A stretch of DNA of 64,000 nucleotides, taken from an uncultured Oscillospiraceae bacterium. GTDB lineage: Bacteria; Bacillota; Clostridia; Oscillospirales; Oscillospiraceae. The notes beneath the pieces were generated by a model. That model was not told where the DNA came from and did no database searches. It was given only the letters and a program-made list of their open reading frames with translations. Each line of letters begins with the position of its first letter. Within the stretch, counting starts at the first letter, position 1. Positions 57,998 to 64,000 of this stretch are shown here, one piece after another. Location: assembly GCA_947625045.1 (NCBI GenBank), contig CANQMW010000003.1:124001-188000 (forward strand), written 5' to 3'. The translations under genes and the position numbers were made by a program.

Positions 57998-59380
57998 TCA
58001 GAGGTTCGTATAGCCCTCCAAAAACGCGTCCACCGCCTTGGCGCAGGCCCGGCCGTCGGCGATGGCCGCCGCCACCAGGGAGGCGCCCCGGCGCACGTCG
58101 CCGGCCGTGAACACCTTCTCGTTGGCGGTGCCGTGGTCCGCTTTGCCCAGGCGGCCTTTTTCGTCCAGCTCCAGGCCGAAGGCCTCGGCCAGGGACGATT
58201 CCGCCCCGGTAAAACCGGCGGCTATCAGCAGAAGCTCCGCGGGCAGGGTCTGCTCCTGCCCCGCCGTATCCACGACGACGGCGGTGAGATTCCCAGCCTC
58301 GTCGGTGATGAGCTTTTTCGCCACGGTCTCATAGACCCGGGGGTCCTTGCCAAACTTGGCCAGGGCCTCCTCCTGGCCGTAGTCCGGCTTGCCGGACCGG
58401 GCGTGGTAGGGCCACACACGGGCGGGGGCGGCCGCCGCCTTTCGCACCAGCTGGGTCACCGATACCGCCCCCTGGCGGATGGCGGTGGCCACGCAGTCGG
58501 TAGCGGTGTCGCCGTTACCGACGATGACCACGTTCTTGCCCTTGGCGTCATAGGCGCTGTTTCTACGGTCTAAGAGGGCCTTTGTGCTCTCGGTGAGGTA
58601 TTCCATGGCCTGGCACACGCCTTTCGCCTCCCGGCCCTCCACGGCCACATCCCGGGCCTGCCGGGACCCGGCGCAGAGCACCACCGCGTCGTATTCCGCC
58701 ATGAGCCGCCCGGCCAGGTCCGCGGCATCCGTATTAGTGAGAAAGGTGACGCCCTCGGTCTCCATGCGCCGTATGCGCCGGTCCACCACGGATTTATCCA
58801 GCTTCATGTTGGGGATGCCGTACATGAGAAGGCCCCCCAGCCGGTCGTCCCGCTCCAAAACGGTGACGGAATGGCCCCGCTGGTTCAAAAGGTCCGCCAC
58901 GGCCAGGCCCGCCGGGCCGGAGCCCACCACCGCCACGGTCTTGCCGGTGCGCACCTCGGGTATCTTGGGCTCCACCAGCCCGTGGGCGTAGGCGTACTCG
59001 ATGACGGCCAGCTCGTTGTCCTTCACGGATATGGGCGCGTCGCCGTAGAGCCCGCACACGCACGCCGACTCGCACAGCGCCGGGCACACCCGGCCGGTGA
59101 ACTCGGGAAAGCCGTTTGTCTTCAGGAGCCTATCCAGCGCGTGCTTCCAGTTGCCGTTGAACACCTCGTCGTTCCACTCGGGGATGAGGTTATGCAGGGG
59201 GCAGCCGAACTGGGACTGGCAGAAGGGCACGCCGCAGTTCATGCACCGGGCCCCCTGGACGCGGCGCTCCGCCTCGGTGAGCTCCCCGTGGAACTCCATG
59301 AAGTCCGCCGTCCGGCGCACCGGGTCGAACACGGGCCGCTCCGCCCGTTTGTATTCCATAAAGCCTGTGGCCTTTCCCAT
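57998..59380 (-). CDS. gltD: Glutamate synthase small subunit
   Basis: 460 residues. N-terminal 4Fe-4S cysteines in CMNCGVPFCQ, GCPLHN and CPALCESACVCG; FAD motif VAVVGSGPAGLAVADLL; NADPH motif VVIVGNGDTATDCVATA; C-terminal FTAGDVRRGASLVAAAI. Passes electrons from NADPH to the large subunit. Starts three bases after gltB. Confidence 0.95.
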   Translation of the reverse strand: MGKATGFMEYKRAERPVFDPVRRTADFMEFHGELTEAERRVQGARCMNCGVPFCQSQFGCPLHNLIPEWNDEVFNGNWKHALDRLLKTNGFPEFTGRVCPALCESACVCGLYGDAPISVKDNELAVIEYAYAHGLVEPKIPEVRTGKTVAVVGSGPAGLAVADLLNQRGHSVTVLERDDRLGGLLMYGIPNMKLDKSVVDRRIRRMETEGVTFLTNTDAADLAGRLMAEYDAVVLCAGSRQARDVAVEGREAKGVCQAMEYLTESTKALLDRRNSAYDAKGKNVVIVGNGDTATDCVATAIRQGAVSVTQLVRKAAAAPARVWPYHARSGKPDYGQEEALAKFGKDPRVYETVAKKLITDEAGNLTAVVVDTAGQEQTLPAELLLIAAGFTGAESSLAEAFGLELDEKGRLGKADHGTANEKVFTAGDVRRGASLVAAAIADGRACAKAVDAFLEGYTNL

Positions 59381-59383
59381 GGC

Positions 59384-62300
59384 TTACACGCCTCCCTTCT
59401 GCACGGTGTAGAACGCCTCCAGCTCCGCCTGCTGCCGGGGCATGCCCTTCTCCTCCAGTTTGCTGATGGCGGAGAGCATCTTGCTGTAGTCGTTGGGGGT
59501 GATCTTCTTAAAGAGCGGCAGCATGTCGTCCCAGTTCTCCAGCACCGTTTTGCCCCTGGCAGAGCCGGTGGCGGCCACGTGGGCCTCTATCATCTCCCGA
59601 AGCTGGGCCACGTCGTGCTTGGCCGTGACCGCGCTCATGGTCACCATGTCCTTGTTGAGCTGTAAATAGAGCTCGAACCGCTCGTCCAGCACATAGGCGA
59701 TGCCGCCGGACATGCCCGCGGCGAAGTTCTTCCCCGTGGGGCCCAGTATGACGGCGCAGCCGCCGGTCATGTACTCGCAGCCGTGGTCGCCCACGCCCTC
59801 CACCACCGCCTTGGCGCCGGAGTTGCGCACGCAGAAGCGCTCGCCCGCCATGCCGTTGATGTAGGCCTCGCCGGAGGTGGCGCCATAGAGGGCCACGTTG
59901 CCGATGATGATGTTCTCCCCGGCGTTGATGCGGCTGGTCTCCGGGGGCCGGACGATGATCTTGCCGCCGGAGAGGCCCTTGCCCATATAGTCGTTGCTGT
60001 CGCCGGTGAGGCGGATGGTCATGCCCTTGGGCAGGAAGGAGCCGAAGGACTGGCCCCCGCCGCCCCGGGCGTCGATGAACACCGTGTCGTCGGGCAGGGC
60101 GTTTCCGAATTTCTTCGTGATCTCCGAGCCCAGGATAGTGCCGAAGGTCCGGTTGGTGCTGGACACGTTCACGCTTATCTTCTTGGGACTGCCGTCCCTC
60201 AATGTCTTTTTGAACGCGGGCAGCAGCACGCTCTCGTCCATGGTGGTCTCCAGGCGGAAATCGTAATCCGCCTCGGCGTGGTGGTGCACCGCGTTCTCCT
60301 CCATGTGCCCCGCGTTCAGGATGCCGGAGAGGTCTATGGACTTCGCCCGGGCGCTTCCCAGGTCCTCCCGGACCCGCAAGAGGTCCGTCCGGCCCACCAG
60401 TTCGTCCACGGTGCGCACGCCCAGTTTTGCCATGATCTCCCGCAGTTCCTGGGCCGTGAAGCGCATGAAATTCATCACGTACTCGGGCTTGCCCTGGAAA
60501 CGGCAGCGCAGGTCCGGGTTCTGGGTGGCCACGCCCGCGGGGCAGGTGTCCAGGTTGCACACCCGCATCATCACGCAGCCCAGGGTGATGAGCGGCGCGG
60601 TGGCGAAGCCGAACTCCTCCGCCCCCAGCATGGCCGCCACGGCCACGTCCCGGCCGTTCATCAGCTTGCCGTCCACCTCCAATATGACCCGCTCCCGCAG
60701 GCCATTGGCGATGAGGGTCTGGTGGGCCTCCGCCAGGCCCAGCTCCCAGGGCAGGCCGGCGTTCTGGATGGAGTTGCGGGGGGAAGCGCCGGTGCCGCCG
60801 TCGTAGCCGGAGATGAGCACTACCTGGGCGCCCGCCTTGGCCACGCCAGAGGCGATGGTGCCCACGCCCGCCTCGCTGACCAGCTTGACGCTGATACGGG
60901 CGGCCCGGTTGGCGTTTTTAAGGTCGAATATGAGCTGTGCCAGGTCCTCGATGGAGTAGATGTCGTGGTGAGGCGGGGGCGAGATGAGGCTGACGCCCGG
61001 GGTGGAATACCGGGTCCGGGCGATCCAGGGATATACCTTCTTCCCCGGCAGATGGCCGCCCTCGCCGGGCTTGGCGCCCTGGGCCATTTTTATCTGTATC
61101 TCCTGCGCACTGCACAGGTACTCGCTGGTGACGCCGAAGCGGCCGGAGGCCACCTGCTTGATGGCGCTGTTTTTCTCCGTGCCCAGCCGCTCGGGCTCCT
61201 CGCCGCCCTCGCCGGAGTTGGACTTGCCTCCCAGCCGGTTCATGGCCAGGGCCAGGCACTCGTGGGCCTCCTTGGAGATGGAACCGTAGCTCATGGCGCC
61301 GGTCTTAAAGCGCTTGACGATGGAGTCCACGCTCTCCACCTCGTCGATGGGCACGCCGCCGTCCTCCGCCCAAGCGAATTCCATCAGCCCCCGCAGGTTA
61401 TAGGGCGTCCGGGCCCGGGAGGCCAGGGCGGAATATTCTTTGAACCGCTCGTAGTCCCCCTTCTGGGCGGCCTCCCGCAGGGCCACGATGGTGGCCGGGT
61501 CGATGAGGTGGCCCTCGCTGTTGTCCCCGGAGCGCAGCTTATACATGCCCACGCTGTTGAGGGTGGTGTCCACCCCCAGGTCCAGGGGGTCGAAGGCCTG
61601 GCTGTGGTGGTATTCCACCGCCCGGCCCATCTCCTCCAGGCCGATGCCACCCACCCGGGAGATGGTGTTGGTGAAGTACTTGTCGATGACGTCCGGGCGG
61701 ATGCCCACCGCCTCGAAGATCTGGGAGGACTGGTAGGACTGGATGGTGGACACGCCCATCTTGGAGGCGATCTTCACGATGCCGCTCAAAATGGCCTTGT
61801 TGTAGTCGTCGATGGCCGTGTGCTCGTCCTTGTCTAAGAGCCCCAGGTTGATGCACTCGGCGATGCACTCGTGGGCAAGATAGGGCTGGATGGCCCGGGC
61901 GCCGTAGCCTAAGAGCAGCGCGAAGTGGTGCACGTCTCTCGGCTCTGCGCTCTCCAGGATGATAGACACGCTGGTGCGTTTTTTCGTGCGGACCAGATGC
62001 TGCTCCATGGCGGACACGGCGAGTAAGGACGGGATGGCCACGTGGTTTTCATCCACGCCCCGGTCGGACAATATCAAAATATTGGCCCCGTGGCGGTAGG
62101 CCTTGTCGCAGGCGATGAAAAGCCGGTCCATGGCCCGCTCCAAAGGGGTGTTCTTATAATATAGAAGGCTCACGGTCTCCACATGGAACCCGTCCCGGTG
62201 CATGGCCTTGATCTTGATGAGGTCGATGCCCGTGAGGATGGGGTTTTCGATCTGCAATACGTTGCAGTTTTCCGCCCGCTCTTCCAAAAGGTTGCCGTCG

Positions 62301-63913
62301 GAGCCCACGTACACGGTGGTATCCGTGACGCACTCCTCCCGGATGGCGTCGATGGGCGGGTTGGTGACCTGGGCGAACTGCTGCTTGAAGTAGTGGAACA
62401 GGGGTGGATACTGCTCCGAGAGCACCGCCAGCGGCGTATCGCTGCCCATGGCCGCGGTGGGCTCGGCACCCGTGCGGGCCATGGGGAGGATGGCGTCCTT
62501 GACCTCCTCGTATGTATAGCCGAAGGCCCGGTAGAGCCTATCCCGCTGGTCCTGGGTGTGGACCTCCACCTTCTTGTTGGGGATGGGCAGGTCCTGAAGC
62601 CGCACCAGGTTCTGGTCCAGCCACTCGCCGTAGGGCTGCCGGGAGGCATAGAGGCCCTTCAGGTCCTCGTCCTGCATGACCTTGCCCCGCTTGGTGTCGA
62701 TGAGCAGCATCTTCCCCGGCTGGAGGCGGCTCTTCAGCGTGATATGCTCCTCGGGGATATCCAGCACGCCCACCTCGGAGGAGAGGATGAGCCGGTCGTC
62801 GTCGGTGAGGTAGTACCGGCTGGGCCGCAGGCCGTTCCGGTCCAATATGGCCCCCACCAGCTCCCCGTCGGAGAACAGCACCGCCGCCGGCCCGTCCCAG
62901 GGCTCCATCATGGTGGCGTAGTAGCGGTACAGGTCCCGCTTCTTGCGGTCGATCATCTTGTCGTTCTTCCAGGGCTCGGGGATGATGATCATCATGGCCA
63001 GGGGCAGGGGCATGCCGTTCATCACCAGAAATTCCAGGGTGTTGTCCAGCATAGCCGAGTCGGAGCCGTTGGGGTCGATGACCGGGAATATCTTGTCCAT
63101 GTTCTCCCGCATGACCGCGGAGCTCATGGTCTCCTCCCGGGCCAGCATGCGGTCCACGTTGCCCCGGATGGTGTTGATCTCGCCGTTGTGGAGGATGAAC
63201 CGGTTGGGGTGGGCACGCTCCCAGCTGGGGGTGGTGTTGGTGGAGAACCGGGAGTGGACCATGGCGATGGCGGAGATATAGTCCTCGCTCTGCAGGTCCA
63301 GATAGAACGCCCGCAGCTGATTGACGAGGAACATGCCCTTGTAGACCACAGTCCGGCTGGAGAGGCTGGCCACATAGGTATTGTCGTTGCTCTGCTCGAA
63401 TACCCGCCGGGCCACATAGAGGCGCTGGTCGAAGGCCAGGCCCGGCCGCACGTCCCTGGGCCGCTCCACGAAGCACTGGATGATGTAGGGCATGCAGTCC
63501 CGGGCCTTTTTGCCCAGGATGTCGGGGTTCGTGGGCACCTCCCGCCAGCCCAGCAGCCGCAGGCCCTCCTTGCCCAGGATGACCTCGAACATCTTCTTGG
63601 CCTGCCGCCGGCGCACCACGTCCTGGGGGAAGAAGAACATCCCCACGCCGTAGTCGCCCGCATTGCCCAGCTCGATGCCGCACTCCTCGGCGGCCTTTTT
63701 AAAGAACCGGTGGGACACCTGCACCAGGATGCCCACGCCGTCGCCGGTCTCCCCGGCGGCGTCCTTGCCCGCCCGGTGCTCCAGCTTTTCCACGATCTTC
63801 AAGGCGTCGTCCACGGTGGCCCGGGACTGGCGGCCCTTGATGTCCACCACCGCGCCGATGCCGCAGGCGTCGTGCTCGAACCACGGCCTGTACAGGCCGT
63901 CCGTCTTTTCCAT
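59384..63913 (-). CDS. gltB: Glutamate synthase large subunit
   Basis: 1509 residues from MEKTDGLYRPWFEHDACGIG; GGAGGGAGG precedes this ATG and the longer frame lacks a site. A short propeptide precedes Cys15, the N-terminal glutaminase nucleophile. Then the GATase2 domain (to about 430), central domain, FMN-binding synthase domain with GEGGEEPERLGTEKNS, KPGEGGHLPGKKV and the 3Fe-4S cysteines in CVMMRVCNLDTCPAGVATQ, and the C-terminal GXGXG helix. Makes two glutamate from glutamine and 2-oxoglutarate. Confidence 0.95.
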   Translation of the reverse strand: MEKTDGLYRPWFEHDACGIGAVVDIKGRQSRATVDDALKIVEKLEHRAGKDAAGETGDGVGILVQVSHRFFKKAAEECGIELGNAGDYGVGMFFFPQDVVRRRQAKKMFEVILGKEGLRLLGWREVPTNPDILGKKARDCMPYIIQCFVERPRDVRPGLAFDQRLYVARRVFEQSNDNTYVASLSSRTVVYKGMFLVNQLRAFYLDLQSEDYISAIAMVHSRFSTNTTPSWERAHPNRFILHNGEINTIRGNVDRMLAREETMSSAVMRENMDKIFPVIDPNGSDSAMLDNTLEFLVMNGMPLPLAMMIIIPEPWKNDKMIDRKKRDLYRYYATMMEPWDGPAAVLFSDGELVGAILDRNGLRPSRYYLTDDDRLILSSEVGVLDIPEEHITLKSRLQPGKMLLIDTKRGKVMQDEDLKGLYASRQPYGEWLDQNLVRLQDLPIPNKKVEVHTQDQRDRLYRAFGYTYEEVKDAILPMARTGAEPTAAMGSDTPLAVLSEQYPPLFHYFKQQFAQVTNPPIDAIREECVTDTTVYVGSDGNLLEERAENCNVLQIENPILTGIDLIKIKAMHRDGFHVETVSLLYYKNTPLERAMDRLFIACDKAYRHGANILILSDRGVDENHVAIPSLLAVSAMEQHLVRTKKRTSVSIILESAEPRDVHHFALLLGYGARAIQPYLAHECIAECINLGLLDKDEHTAIDDYNKAILSGIVKIASKMGVSTIQSYQSSQIFEAVGIRPDVIDKYFTNTISRVGGIGLEEMGRAVEYHHSQAFDPLDLGVDTTLNSVGMYKLRSGDNSEGHLIDPATIVALREAAQKGDYERFKEYSALASRARTPYNLRGLMEFAWAEDGGVPIDEVESVDSIVKRFKTGAMSYGSISKEAHECLALAMNRLGGKSNSGEGGEEPERLGTEKNSAIKQVASGRFGVTSEYLCSAQEIQIKMAQGAKPGEGGHLPGKKVYPWIARTRYSTPGVSLISPPPHHDIYSIEDLAQLIFDLKNANRAARISVKLVSEAGVGTIASGVAKAGAQVVLISGYDGGTGASPRNSIQNAGLPWELGLAEAHQTLIANGLRERVILEVDGKLMNGRDVAVAAMLGAEEFGFATAPLITLGCVMMRVCNLDTCPAGVATQNPDLRCRFQGKPEYVMNFMRFTAQELREIMAKLGVRTVDELVGRTDLLRVREDLGSARAKSIDLSGILNAGHMEENAVHHHAEADYDFRLETTMDESVLLPAFKKTLRDGSPKKISVNVSSTNRTFGTILGSEITKKFGNALPDDTVFIDARGGGGQSFGSFLPKGMTIRLTGDSNDYMGKGLSGGKIIVRPPETSRINAGENIIIGNVALYGATSGEAYINGMAGERFCVRNSGAKAVVEGVGDHGCEYMTGGCAVILGPTGKNFAAGMSGGIAYVLDERFELYLQLNKDMVTMSAVTAKHDVAQLREMIEAHVAATGSARGKTVLENWDDMLPLFKKITPNDYSKMLSAISKLEEKGMPRQQAELEAFYTVQKGGV

Positions 63914-63992
63914 GGCTGCCTCCCTCCCGCCGCTTGCGCGGCGCAGATATATCAAAACTTATTCTAATAACATAAATGAGATTAGCTTACTG

Positions 63993-63998
63993 ATTATA
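63993..63998 (-). promoter_or_regulatory. Possible -10 element of gltB
   Basis: TATAAT on the minus strand 80 bases before the start. The -35 position lies outside the window. Confidence 0.4.
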
Positions 63999-64000
63999 CA

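Noticed and set aside
59508-60560. Long alternative frames in gltB and gltD
   Set aside because: Same-region frames rich in Arg/Gly/His with no motifs, overlapping genes with complete family signatures.

Overview
The window looks like chromosome of a GC-rich, spore-forming, anaerobic member of the Clostridia, probably an Oscillospirales/Oscillospiraceae-type gut bacterium. The grounds are the sporulation trio yabP-yabQ-divIC, FNT and YhhQ transporters, an archaeal-type spaced glutamate synthase pair, strong AGGAGG ribosome binding sites, TTGACA-N17-TATAAT promoters, and a hairpin-rich intergenic repeat of the kind scattered through that group. The species is not identifiable from sequence reading alone.

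Layout: (1) 1-0.93 kb, the N-terminal part of a secreted acidic protein. (2) 1.2-14.5 kb, a minus-strand siphovirus head-tail module in canonical order (terminase small and large, portal, scaffold, capsid, connectors, tail tube, chaperone, Gp15, tape measure, distal tail, fibre) ending at a XerC-like tyrosine recombinase; no lysis, repressor or replication genes are visible. (3) 14.7-16.9 kb, an AT-rich STAS-kinase fusion gene and a serine recombinase. (4) 17.2-18.2 kb, host yabP-yabQ-divIC. (5) 18.4-39.5 kb, one tightly coupled minus-strand operon of about 21 genes for a surface glycan, led by two genes that encode three catalytically dead tyrosine-recombinase domains. (6) 39.5-40.7 kb, a candidate invertible promoter and an intact tyrosine recombinase. 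(7) tRNA-Pro at 40.9 kb. (8) 41-64 kb, ordinary chromosome: DegV, an XRE membrane regulator, a diacylglycerol-kinase-like protein, a riboswitch-preceded queuosine-precursor transporter, FNT channel, lysA, a MacAB-like exporter, a DMT permease, an amino-acid ABC transporter, an Fe-S aldo/keto reductase and gltBD.

How the glycan genes fit together: GmhA, HddA and a fused HddC-GmhB make GDP-D-glycero-D-manno-heptose from sedoheptulose 7-phosphate, which a split transketolase could supply. A 4,6-dehydratase, a ColD-type PLP 3-dehydratase (active-site Lys replaced by His) and a GDP-fucose-synthase-like epimerase/reductase could convert it to a GDP-3,6-dideoxyheptose (or act on GDP-mannose to give a colitose-like sugar). 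A GatD/GatZ/IspD/TagF-like set suggests a CDP-activated polyol phosphate and its transfer. A DPM1-type transferase, a paired SMR-like flippase and a YfhO GT-C protein suggest glycosylation of a wall polymer outside the cell through a lipid carrier.

The most striking structure is upstream of that operon. A 277-bp segment is bounded by a perfect 12-bp inverted repeat; it carries a promoter that points away from the operon and two terminators that point toward it, beside an intact recombinase. Inversion would place the promoter in front of the operon. This predicts a phase-variable glycan switch, with the dead recombinase paralogues as possible regulators. All functions are from reading sequence and family knowledge; no searches were run.
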